The notes under the pieces: generated by a model
Told to the model about the DNA's origin: nothing
Databases searched by the model: none
Seen by the model: the letters and a program-made list of their open reading frames with translations, nothing else
NCBI GenBank assembly: GCA_038144835.1
Contig: JAYQON010000119.1
Location: 1 to 8,733 of the forward strand
Source: JALHOQ01 sp038144835
Lineage (GTDB): Bacteria > Bdellovibrionota > Bdellovibrionia > Bdellovibrionales > UBA1609
Direction: 5' to 3'
DNA: 8,733 bases
Program-made: the position numbers and the translations under genes
Shown: piece by piece, positions 1-7,757 of the stretch
Position numbering within the stretch: the first letter of the stretch is position 1
Layout: each line of letters starts with the position of its first letter

Positions 1-3000
1 CATAGGCTACTTGCTCAATTCGATTGATAAAATGATATATCAGCTGTGATCGCGGATCGCGGCCGTTTTCCTTTTTCAATGAAAACTGAATGCCCAGACT
101 GCTCACTTCAGGCCGTTCAAACAACTGTTGAACAAGCTGAAACTTGGTTTTTTCATCCGGAGCTTCCAGCCGCATCACATCGAAGTGATCACGTATATTA
201 AAGAAGCGATTCTCGAAAGACATGTCACCCTCGAGACGCTGCAATTCTTCTTCTGTGCCGATCAAAATAGTAGCAACACGCCGCTCAACAGCATTTTTTA
301 AGGACCAATCTGAGCGTTTGCGCGGTTGAATGGCCTGACCCTCTGATGCAATCCACCACATCATGTGAGGAAACGCACTTTTGTCATTAACCCTTCTAGC
401 CGGGCCTCGATCTTCACGCCCTTGCTCCACCATCTTATGTTCAGTATCGCCCAGGACTTCCATCCGACGTTCCAAAGCTGCTCGCAATGACTTTAGAGAT
501 TCCATCTCTTGACGCATATTCGTTAAGGTTGCGTCCAACTTTGGTCGCGGGCTTGAACCTCCAGCCGACAAAATTCGTCGACGACGTTCGAGATTTTCTA
601 GTTCTGCCCTGAGATCATTGATCTGCTCATGAACGTTTTCTAGTTCCATTTCGATATCAGGCAGATCTACAAATTCCTCTTCCTCTTCCTCCGCATTGAA
701 AGTGCTCGATCCTTCTGGAACCTCAGAATTTGCAGTCTGAGCCTTGGCTTCGGATTCAATTAGAAATCCACGTGAGGTGCGAATAGGATCTTTAATTTTG
801 AAACCGTGATTCCCCACATTGCCAGAGGTTGGGCTGTACGGGCGACCAACACGTATGATTGTTTCAAGATCAGAGTAAAAAACTGAATTCCTGGTGTGCG
901 AGGCTCCTCGCATTGCCCTGAAGTTGTCCTGGATCACATTCTGAAAATTGTTATTCCCCAAGACCTTGTGCAGAGCCAATTTTCGATTGCGGTGACTCCA
1001 GCTTCCCGACGAACTGTCTCCTGTCGACCAACGCAACATAATTAGTTTTTGAACAAGACTTTTCAACTCTTGCGGAACAATTATGATTTTTTGCTTACCC
1101 ACTAAATCGCCGTTGGAGGCCTCAGTCAAAATACGATCTAGTGTCGGGAATACCCGCATTTCTTCAGACTTGTATGGCAAACGAGCAAGCGTTTTTATAT
1201 CCTCAGGTGCCTTTTCTGTGCGTGGAGGCCAAACCGTCCAGCTCGAAGTCAAAAAATCATAATTGGTGTCAAAGTGATCAAGCACTCCTGCAGCAATCTC
1301 TTTTGAATGAGTGCTTTGAATTTCCCGCCATTCCTGAGGAGTCACAATCGAAAACATAGGCACCTTACTTTGAGATGCCTTTAATCGCTTCCAACCCTTG
1401 ACCGATTTAGCACGACCTTCGGAGGCTAACAAAACAAGAAGATTTGCCTTCATGTTCTGCTCGAGCTCCGCGAATGGGTAAGGTTCATCGTCCTCAGCTG
1501 TCGCGGAGGGTGCTCCAAAAAGCATGTCGCCAGCCTCTTCCGCATCCCCCAAATGCAGGTTACTACGAACCAAAATATCACGCATCTTGAGCAAGTCAGA
1601 ATCCACATAAAGAACACGCGAGCGACCGGGACGAGCATGAGAAGTGATGTACTGAATCTCCTGACCGACCTCTACATCATCCAAAGACGCGTTCGCATGA
1701 TAGTAAGTCACTTTGTTGCTTTGGAGGCTGAGTGGCCCTTGACCCTCTGCCAATCTCGAGAAAAATGCGAGTTTGAACTTTTCCTTCATCGCAGGCTCAA
1801 CCACGATAACTCTCGGATGCTTAAGATGATCAGTCGAGCCAGAGGTCACCATTTGATCAAGATACTTTTCAAAAGCTTCAAGAATAAGGCTTTCTGCGCG
1901 CTCGTCGGCTTTGGCTCCAGCCTTTCCAGCTATTTCCAAGCCGTCGCTTTCGCCCGATGAAGCCTCAGATTTGGCAGACTCCGCGTTTGTTGCTTTTTCT
2001 TTGCGGATGTCTCTACCTCTCTTTTTATCCAGGTGTTCACGTAGCCCCGGAACTGCATCGATCAAACCAAAAGACGAGTAAATTTCCCATCGGCCGCCAA
2101 AGCGATTTCGACCAACCTGAAGACCCATTTCGGTTTCTTTCAGATGATCTGGTTCACGCAATTGCAAAACATGGCCCATACGCAGATCAACCACCTCTGC
2201 GGGTTTAGAGAGCTTACGCACGCGATATTTAGTCGAATCTTTGTCAGCCTGAGGATCTTCAACCCAATAATAACTTCCTTGGGCGTCCATCAACAAATGC
2301 GACTTCACCGATCCAGGAGGGACAGCACCACGATGAATCTTGTAGAAATCGGTCAAATTCACTTGAATGGCGTCCTTCTCAGGGTTGACCCAATTGAGCG
2401 TCCCATGGGCTACCATTACTCCGTCGACAGAGCCCTTGACCTTGTCATCTTGACGAGTGAACAAAAGCACATAAAACTCATTTGAGCGACCTTTGTAACC
2501 TTGCAAAATTTGAGTGTAGGCGAGTGACTTGAACGGATAATTGATTTCAAAGCTGCGTAAAAAACCATCCATTCGTTTGCCCGAGGCATACTCAGCTACC
2601 GGTGTCACCGCAACAGCCAATTTAAACTTTGTGGGATCAGAGCTAGGCTCAACCGATGCGGTTGCTGCTTGCGCCTTATCGGTTGCCTCAGAGCCGACAT
2701 CTGCTTCATTACTATTAATGTTCGAGGCTTTTTTACTGTCCTTTGTCTTCGAGCTGTTTTTTTTCAGATCTTTATCTGAGTAAGGAACCAAAGAGATCTG
2801 CATTGGAGGAAAACGCAATGCCGTGGCCGCATCTGGCTGAACGACCTTGATTTGAATGAGATGCTTTTTCTCTCTAGCTCCGCGCTCGGTTTTTGCAAAA
2901 AGAGGAAACCCTTCCAAAAAGTGCTCACCGCGTTTCAAACCTTCGGAAGTGCGGGGGATTAAATAAAACCCAGATTGAGATTGAGTCGCTCCCGTGGGGT

Positions 3001-4783
3001 CATACTCACGATGATACAAATAACCTTCGACTAAGGTTCGTTCGCTCAGTGATCGTAAATAAACTTGAGAATCCTCGCCATTACGAGGCAATACACGCAA
3101 ATATGGCACGGTCTTTTTGGGAACTTCGGGTTCCCGTCCCTGTAAAGGAGCTTTCTCTTGTCCCTTGTCAAACTTTAAATAGGCTGAGGGTCCACGGACT
3201 GGGGTAATATTATCAAACAGCAGCTCACTATTGTGAGTCAGAATTCTTAACCCCATCTCGGCTACCGACATAGCCGGTCCGTCATAAATCTGGCTGTGTC
3301 CCAAGACAGCCATGGGGTCAGTCTCCGAAATCGCAACCACATGAACATCCGACTTATCCGAACGCTCTTTCTTACGAAGTATGAATAATACTTGAAGTTT
3401 TTTACCGTTATGAATAACTCGCCTACGCACAAAGTGAATTTGATCCGTAGCTGAAATCTTGGGAGCTCTGATCGCTAAAGTTTGAAACTCATCACGCGCT
3501 TCTTGGTTGCGCGCCAAAAAGTAAGCCGTACCTTTTGAGAAAAATAAAAAAGCTTCGCCAGCCTCTTTTGTCCCGTAGGGGTCACCGGCAATTGCATTTT
3601 CTGGGATGATAAAATAGCGACCAGACTTGGAGTCACGGTCAATCGGAGAGCGACCTATGGTCGAGCTCTCTAAATCTCGAGCGAGCATGAAATTAAGATG
3701 TCCACGACCAACTTGAACTGCGCTCAGAGTTCGGCCTTTCAGGTTTAGGGTTCTAAATGCACCCAAACTGGGATCAAAGGTTTGTCCGATCTGACCAAAG
3801 TCATCTCTGTGAACCAATTCGATTGGAATATTGTTTATAGATTCACTACGCGAAAAAAATTCCACTAGCGGAACGCCCAATGCCAGAGCTGTCAGTGGCT
3901 GTGGCTCACCTTTTTGTGGCCCACTCGTTAAAACACCTTCGAATCGACCGACCTGGTCAATCCATGCTTTAGCGATGGGACTTCCCTCCATCCGCGACAA
4001 CTGATTTTTAAATTTAGCTATTACTGCTGGGGCATAAATCGGAATTTTGGGATTGCCGTTATCAGGCTGGCCAGCCAAGCGAATGGTTTCATTCGGAATC
4101 AACCGCTCAAGAGAATTCACATTCAAAAAATTATGCCCAATCACCCACGCCTTGTCGCCATGCACTCGCACCCTGCCGCTCGAATGCCCCCATTCGACAA
4201 CCATTGCTAAAGTGAGACCGTCTCCCCATGGTGAAGGGGCACGTAAAGATACCAATACAAACCGACCACCACCAGGAATCAATTGGCTTTCAGCGATCGT
4301 CGGCCCAATATACAGAGCCACATCGTCCATGGATTTCACTAATGGGACTTCGACTCGCGTCCCATGCACCAAATCCATGGCTTGCAAACTCGACTTGCCA
4401 GTCCCACCCATAACCAAAAAGCTGGTCGGCGAGGTGGGCGATGTGTTTTGATTCAAGAGTGTGATTCGGCCATTAACAACGGTGAGAATCTCATGCGGTT
4501 CAGCACCATTACCTCGACCAAGATATCCCAGAACCCCTTTATTGTACCGATTGGCATTTAGAATCTCGCCTTGAAGAAGGGTAACGGGTTTACCTGTGCG
4601 TTTATCAATTCGGTAAATCCCGGGTTTTAAGTCCACCTCTTTGGAGGAGCTGGATATTACGACATCATAGACATCTTTTTGATGAACACTATACGTCAGT
4701 ATGGTGTTTCCGTGAGCAAACGACGCTCCTGCCAACAGCAGGAGCGATATCCAAAGAGTCTTCTTTTTTATTTCCCGAATCAT
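1..4783 (-). CDS. Giant exported protein with two degenerate ClpB-like AAA+ modules (C-terminus beyond window edge)
   Basis: An uninterrupted minus-strand frame runs from ATG 4783 to the window edge, giving at least 1594 residues without a stop. The start is supported by AGGAAAGG at 4793-4800, 9 nt upstream. Residues 1-23 form a Sec signal peptide: lysines at 6-8, a hydrophobic core, and S-F-A before the likely cleavage site, with no lipobox Cys. Residues 24 to about 920 look beta-rich and I recognise no family. They contain two similar short stretches (SGRYFIIP at 387, SGFYLIP at 604) and a Lys/Ser/Ala linker at about 670-715; a second such linker lies at about 920-960. From about 960 the chain can be aligned by eye with ClpB nucleotide-binding domains, but catalytic residues are lost. 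VVEPAMKEKFK (994-1004) sits where the P-loop belongs, and VLYVDSD (1057-1063) where Walker B belongs. A second module has IIIVPQELK (1233-1241), FYSDLE (1302-1307), a Glu tract and coiled coil (1365-1448), a sensor-1-like ILIGTEEE (1506-1513) and an Arg-finger-like FENRF (1523-1527). It is probably cotranscribed with the PrkA-like gene 61 nt upstream. The ORF and signal peptide are firm; the pseudo-AAA reading is inference. Confidence 0.9.
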   Translation of the reverse strand, partial: MIREIKKKTLWISLLLLAGASFAHGNTILTYSVHQKDVYDVVISSSSKEVDLKPGIYRIDKRTGKPVTLLQGEILNANRYNKGVLGYLGRGNGAEPHEILTVVNGRITLLNQNTSPTSPTSFLVMGGTGKSSLQAMDLVHGTRVEVPLVKSMDDVALYIGPTIAESQLIPGGGRFVLVSLRAPSPWGDGLTLAMVVEWGHSSGRVRVHGDKAWVIGHNFLNVNSLERLIPNETIRLAGQPDNGNPKIPIYAPAVIAKFKNQLSRMEGSPIAKAWIDQVGRFEGVLTSGPQKGEPQPLTALALGVPLVEFFSRSESINNIPIELVHRDDFGQIGQTFDPSLGAFRTLNLKGRTLSAVQVGRGHLNFMLARDLESSTIGRSPIDRDSKSGRYFIIPENAIAGDPYGTKEAGEAFLFFSKGTAYFLARNQEARDEFQTLAIRAPKISATDQIHFVRRRVIHNGKKLQVLFILRKKERSDKSDVHVVAISETDPMAVLGHSQIYDGPAMSVAEMGLRILTHNSELLFDNITPVRGPSAYLKFDKGQEKAPLQGREPEVPKKTVPYLRVLPRNGEDSQVYLRSLSERTLVEGYLYHREYDPTGATQSQSGFYLIPRTSEGLKRGEHFLEGFPLFAKTERGAREKKHLIQIKVVQPDAATALRFPPMQISLVPYSDKDLKKNSSKTKDSKKASNINSNEADVGSEATDKAQAATASVEPSSDPTKFKLAVAVTPVAEYASGKRMDGFLRSFEINYPFKSLAYTQILQGYKGRSNEFYVLLFTRQDDKVKGSVDGVMVAHGTLNWVNPEKDAIQVNLTDFYKIHRGAVPPGSVKSHLLMDAQGSYYWVEDPQADKDSTKYRVRKLSKPAEVVDLRMGHVLQLREPDHLKETEMGLQVGRNRFGGRWEIYSSFGLIDAVPGLREHLDKKRGRDIRKEKATNAESAKSEASSGESDGLEIAGKAGAKADERAESLILEAFEKYLDQMVTSGSTDHLKHPRVIVVEPAMKEKFKLAFFSRLAEGQGPLSLQSNKVTYYHANASLDDVEVGQEIQYITSHARPGRSRVLYVDSDLLKMRDILVRSNLHLGDAEEAGDMLFGAPSATAEDDEPYPFAELEQNMKANLLVLLASEGRAKSVKGWKRLKASQSKVPMFSIVTPQEWREIQSTHSKEIAAGVLDHFDTNYDFLTSSWTVWPPRTEKAPEDIKTLARLPYKSEEMRVFPTLDRILTEASNGDLVGKQKIIIVPQELKSLVQKLIMLRWSTGDSSSGSWSHRNRKLALHKVLGNNNFQNVIQDNFRAMRGASHTRNSVFYSDLETIIRVGRPYSPTSGNVGNHGFKIKDPIRTSRGFLIESEAKAQTANSEVPEGSSTFNAEEEEEEFVDLPDIEMELENVHEQINDLRAELENLERRRRILSAGGSSPRPKLDATLTNMRQEMESLKSLRAALERRMEVLGDTEHKMVEQGREDRGPARRVNDKSAFPHMMWWIASEGQAIQPRKRSDWSLKNAVERRVATILIGTEEELQRLEGDMSFENRFFNIRDHFDVMRLEAPDEKTKFQLVQQLFERPEVSSLGIQFSLKKENGRDPRSQLIYHFINRIEQVAY

Positions 4784-4792
4784 TGTCGTCTA

Positions 4793-4800
4793 CCTTTCCT
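4793..4800 (-). promoter_or_regulatory. Ribosome binding site of the giant gene
   Basis: AGGAAAGG on the minus strand ends 9 nt before ATG 4783. It fixes the start of the giant frame directly ahead of a good signal peptide. The 61-nt gap to the upstream PrkA-like gene holds no convincing terminator (only a 5-bp CTTAA/TTAAG inverted repeat without a T-run), which fits translation from a shared mRNA. Confidence 0.6.
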
Positions 4801-4844
4801 GACAGCGAACATCTTAAAATCTTTGGTCTTAAGAACCGTTCACC

Positions 4845-7442
4845 TTACGGGATCAATCCAGCCTCGCGCGCCCGTTTCTCCTCTTTAGCCAACTGAGCAA
4901 CAAAAGCCACGGCCTCCTTGAACGACTCTAAATCGTATCCATAGCGGTTCAAGAGGGGCTCAACTTCGGCGGCACGGTTACGCACCGATGGGTCTACGCT
5001 GTCACCCCGATACAAGCTATCAAAGGCACTGATATAGTCCGCAGTTGCAGCTTCATGACGGGCTAGAAAAATGCGCACAGCCTCAAGTAGGTCTGGATCG
5101 CGAGTGGCTTGACCGCGGCGAGCACCAGCTAACTGACGCAAGAGAAATCCGACTTCGAATTCTTTGCCAAATTTTCGTCGATAAATCAGACGAATCTCAT
5201 CCAAACGCTCTTTATTTATATATATGCGTTGTGATCCATCTTCGGGCACAACCTCAGTCGCACTGGCATCATTGGCCACGGCAATAAATTCACGTTCGAT
5301 TTCATCGTAGATCCGCTCCGCACGCTGACCATCTCCAGACACGATCGCTTTGACTTCTTGATCCAGCTTAGGCAGTAGCAGATTCAGTTTTACAGCCAGG
5401 CGTATATGTTGCCAGCGAGCGCGAATATCGTCTTTCGCTGCCTTGATTCGACCCTTATCCAGTAAGTGCTGAAATACTTGATCGACAAGCAGAGGAGTAA
5501 TTGTCTTCTTGCCACGGTTGGCAGCAAATTCCAGACTCACCTTCAGCCAAGTCTCTATGTCTCGAGCCGTGATCCCGCCTTCACCCTCTCGCAACAAGTC
5601 TTTCACGCGAGTGAGTTCCATCAGGTCTGCTCGTTCAGGAACCTTGTCGCCAATGGCAATGCGTACGCGATCTACAGGATTGGTCACAATGCCTGCATTC
5701 GCGCGCACCAAATTCAATTCTGTCGCGTAAGGTGCCAGCTTCTGTTGATCAATCACAAAACGGGTGGCCGACGCCAGCCACGCAATGTAGTTCAAGGTGT
5801 AGGGCGCGATCAGCACATCCTTGCCATCGAGATCGTAATACAAAGCGTAGCGACCTTGAGCACCGTGAGTTTTACCATGCGCATCCGTTGCTGGATAAAC
5901 GTCGGCATGAACCATGGACTTTAACTCAGTGTCATCAAGTTTTCGCATCTTGAATCGTCGCAGTCCCACCTGAAAAGGCATTACAGCTTCAATTTGAGAG
6001 GGCGGTAACAATGAACGCATCGCCGGAGAATCGGTTCGATTGATCAAAGCCTTGATCGCGTTATCCTCGCGAGATTTTTCGATGCTCTCATCGTTTGAGT
6101 TCCAAATCGGAACAATATCTAGCTTAACGGGTACACCATATTCGTTCTCGGCAACATGGTTTTGGATGATTTCTAAAAGCAAGTTCAAGAACTCTCCAGG
6201 GTTACGGAAAAGTTCATCAAACATAAGTAAGCCACCATCTTGCTGCACGATCTTGCCCGTGTAATCGACAGCCAGAGGATTTTGAAAACCGTTAGGAAAA
6301 AGGTGCGCGCGAGCAATATTGGGAGCCGCAATCAGCGCCTGATAGTTCGGATTGTCCGTCTGGGCTCGGATAATATCAGGTTCAGGACGGATTGGGCGCA
6401 GCTGACGTTTAGGAACAATGACGACGTACTGACTGAGAATATCGAGGTACTGATCCTCACTCAACTCATCAACAGTGATTAATCCATTGGCGATATCGGG
6501 AACATGATGCTCAAAAATTCGCCGAATGATTTCGGCTGACTTTGGCTCTGGATGCTTCCAACCGTCAGCAATCACAATTCCGTAATGATTGCGAATGGGT
6601 GCAGCCATGGATTCAAGCACTTTATTTTGCATATCCTCGCGCAAAAGAGTGAATGGCGAGCGCGGCAAATCTGGATCAAAAAACTCTGTCAGCAATTTAC
6701 CATCTTTAGCCTTCAGTAAAACACTCAGATAGGGAACATTTTGCAAATTTTTCCAGCGATAGGAAAACTGCTTATATTTATTCTCTTTACCTAAATTTTT
6801 CTCAAGGTTGGCCAGAACATAAAGAAGCTCTGTCTTACCTGTTCCGGCAGGACCAGGAAAACCCAAGGTTTTACCGCTACGATCACCACGCGCGACCGAG
6901 TGCAAAAAACCAACGAAAGCGGCAATGGACTCTTCTTGCCCCACCACCATTCGACCCTCTGTTGCCGGATGTTCACCGGAAAGCATGGGATAAACTTTAA
7001 CTGGGCTCACCCTATAAAGAGGGTCCAATGCATCTCTTGGCGGGACATGCATAATCATCGCGTAAGCTTTTTCTGCAGCATTGGCGATTGTGAAGGGATG
7101 TTGGTAGGCCAGGTTTTTATCTAAATTGGAATCGAAGAAACTTTTGAGTGACCATGCAACTCGCTGCTGGGCCACCTGATTTACACCTGTAGAGTTTTGA
7201 CTGGACACAGGAGAGGTCTTGGCATTTCTCTTCGCAGATCGCTTGGTAGCTGGCTGCTCGGCCGACTCTTCTAAGTGGGTTTCACACTCTGCCTTTTGAG
7301 CGGCAGCTAAACCGGCTTGAGTAGCGGCATCGGCTGGATCTTTGGCATCTTCGGCCGACCATCCCATGACTGGCTGAATCAGTATGGAAAGCGTGATGGC
7401 TAAAAAACAATTTCTCGCATTATATAGCTGCGGTCGAAGCAT
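4845..7442 (-). CDS. Exported PrkA-like AAA+ ATPase / putative serine protein kinase
   Basis: The product is 865 residues, longer than PrkA/YeaG as I recall it (about 640). Residues 1-30 read as a Sec signal peptide: Arg at 3 and 10, hydrophobic core 12-26, candidate cleavage after VMG (27) or WSA (30). A Lys/Ala/Ser-rich linker follows to about 95. The body follows the PrkA order. There is a TIANAAEKAYAMI segment (118-130; PrkA has YANAAERLLMAI), Walker A GPAGTGKT (197-204), Walker B LLMFDE (405-410), sensor 1 IWNSNDES (446-453, N450), a candidate Arg finger NRTD (468-471) and a sensor-2-like GITAR (623-627). The C-terminal region (about 690-800, including DGSQRIYINKERLDEI at 735-750) resembles the PrkA C-terminal domain. 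Known PrkA proteins are cytoplasmic and usually sit beside yeaH/spoVR; neither is here. The catalytic motifs look intact, so ATP binding is expected, but export to an ATP-poor compartment is unusual. Start: GGAAGGGAG 6 nt before ATG. It is the first gene of a two-gene operon. Whether it phosphorylates, remodels or proteolyses substrates cannot be told from sequence. Confidence 0.9.
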   Translation of the reverse strand: MLRPQLYNARNCFLAITLSILIQPVMGWSAEDAKDPADAATQAGLAAAQKAECETHLEESAEQPATKRSAKRNAKTSPVSSQNSTGVNQVAQQRVAWSLKSFFDSNLDKNLAYQHPFTIANAAEKAYAMIMHVPPRDALDPLYRVSPVKVYPMLSGEHPATEGRMVVGQEESIAAFVGFLHSVARGDRSGKTLGFPGPAGTGKTELLYVLANLEKNLGKENKYKQFSYRWKNLQNVPYLSVLLKAKDGKLLTEFFDPDLPRSPFTLLREDMQNKVLESMAAPIRNHYGIVIADGWKHPEPKSAEIIRRIFEHHVPDIANGLITVDELSEDQYLDILSQYVVIVPKRQLRPIRPEPDIIRAQTDNPNYQALIAAPNIARAHLFPNGFQNPLAVDYTGKIVQQDGGLLMFDELFRNPGEFLNLLLEIIQNHVAENEYGVPVKLDIVPIWNSNDESIEKSREDNAIKALINRTDSPAMRSLLPPSQIEAVMPFQVGLRRFKMRKLDDTELKSMVHADVYPATDAHGKTHGAQGRYALYYDLDGKDVLIAPYTLNYIAWLASATRFVIDQQKLAPYATELNLVRANAGIVTNPVDRVRIAIGDKVPERADLMELTRVKDLLREGEGGITARDIETWLKVSLEFAANRGKKTITPLLVDQVFQHLLDKGRIKAAKDDIRARWQHIRLAVKLNLLLPKLDQEVKAIVSGDGQRAERIYDEIEREFIAVANDASATEVVPEDGSQRIYINKERLDEIRLIYRRKFGKEFEVGFLLRQLAGARRGQATRDPDLLEAVRIFLARHEAATADYISAFDSLYRGDSVDPSVRNRAAEVEPLLNRYGYDLESFKEAVAFVAQLAKEEKRAREAGLIP

Positions 7443-7448
7443 TCAAAA

Positions 7449-7457
7449 CTCCCTTCC
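7449..7457 (-). promoter_or_regulatory. Ribosome binding site of the PrkA-like gene
   Basis: GGAAGGGAG on the minus strand lies 6 nt before ATG 7442. It is a strong Shine-Dalgarno match and selects the start that includes the signal peptide, so the export signal is unlikely to be an artefact of a wrong start. Confidence 0.7.
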
Positions 7458-7471
7458 TACCCTCTAAAATG

Positions 7472-7494
7472 AGGTCCAGGCTATAAGGTGGTTC
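7472..7494 (-). promoter_or_regulatory. Shared upstream motif, copy 1 (GAACCACC-WTATRG-TGG-ACCT)
   Basis: Read on the minus strand, this 23-bp stretch (GAACCACC, TTATAG, CC, TGG, ACCT) matches 8154-8177, upstream of the small exported gene, at 19 positions with one 1-nt indel. An ATTT just upstream is also shared. It overlaps the candidate -10 region and ends 29 nt before the PrkA-like start codon. It may be a regulator site or part of an alternative sigma promoter; two copies are too few to define it. Confidence 0.4.
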
Positions 7495-7509
7495 CGAAAT
7501 GGGGGTCAA
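7480..7509 (-). promoter_or_regulatory. Candidate sigma-70 promoter for the PrkA-like/giant operon
   Basis: On the minus strand TTGACC (7504-7509) and TATAGC (7480-7485) are separated by 18 nt. That is 5/6 and 4/6 matches to the -35 and -10 consensus, with an A/T-rich stretch upstream. The expected transcript start would leave a leader of roughly 30 nt including the RBS. A TATAAA farther upstream is an alternative -10 but has no good -35. Confidence 0.4.
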
Positions 7510-7598
7510 ATTTTATAGGGGTGTTTTAAAAAAATTATGTTATGTTTTGAAAAATTTATTTTATTGGACCCAAATACGCACCGCACTGATCTAATACA

Positions 7599-7622
7599 TG
7601 AACAAATTTTCACTTATGTTCA
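7599..7622. repeat. Inverted repeat TGAACA-N12-TGTTCA
   Basis: This is a perfect 6-bp inverted repeat with a 12-nt AT-rich spacer. No T-run follows on either strand, so it is not a terminator. It lies between the terminator of the small gene and the promoter of the operon, and could be an operator half-site pair or chance in AT-rich DNA. Confidence 0.25.
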
Positions 7623-7670
7623 AAAAATAAAAAATGTTTACTCGGCGAACACGAGATCGACTTATTGCGT

Positions 7671-7701
7671 AAAAAAGCCGGCAGGTGGGGTCCAGCCGGC
7701 T
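7671..7701 (-). terminator. Intrinsic terminator of the small exported protein gene
   Basis: On the minus strand AGCCGGC (7695-7701) and GCCGGCT (7676-7682) form a perfect 7-bp GC-rich stem around a 12-nt loop, followed at once by TTTTT (7671-7675). Within the loop, TGG and CCA could pair further. It lies 56 nt past the stop codon of the small gene, which is therefore probably monocistronic and insulated from the operon downstream. Confidence 0.8.
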
Positions 7702-7757
7702 CGAGTGGGGTCATCCATAGGGGGTATGGGGGCTATGGAAAAAATCAAAAACAGTGT

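Larger units (their letters stand above)
7443..7757. other. Intergenic region, AT-rich, between the PrkA-like gene and the small exported protein gene
   Basis: These 315 nt hold no credible gene. From left to right (plus coordinates) they contain the RBS of the PrkA-like gene (7449-7457), a motif shared with the next gene upstream (7472-7494), a candidate sigma-70 promoter (7480-7509), an AT-rich block (about 7509-7560) that could act as an UP element, an inverted repeat (7599-7622), and the terminator of the small gene (7671-7701). The octamer GTGGGGTC occurs twice, at 7685-7692 and 7705-7712, 20 bp apart, the first copy inside the terminator loop. Confidence 0.7.

Noticed and set aside
1553..1960. 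Plus-strand frame of 135 codons
   Set aside because: It lies wholly opposite the giant minus-strand frame, which is continuous with the signal peptide and RBS. It is an antisense shadow without an RBS.
4389..4418. P-loop-like MGGTGKSSL near residue 125-133 of the giant protein
   Set aside because: The first Gly of GxxxxGK[ST] is absent (Val at that place) and the surroundings are beta-rich without an AAA or kinase pattern, so I do not count it as Walker A.
4047..4451. Plus-strand frame of 134 codons
   Set aside because: It is antisense to the N-terminal part of the giant gene; no start signal and no recognisable protein features.
4810..4835. Possible terminator between the PrkA-like and giant genes
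   Set aside because: Only a 5-bp AT-rich CTTAA/TTAAG stem with no T-run; it is too weak to split the operon.
5466..5924. Plus-strand frame of 152 codons
   Set aside because: It is antisense to the PrkA-like gene, whose family match covers this stretch.
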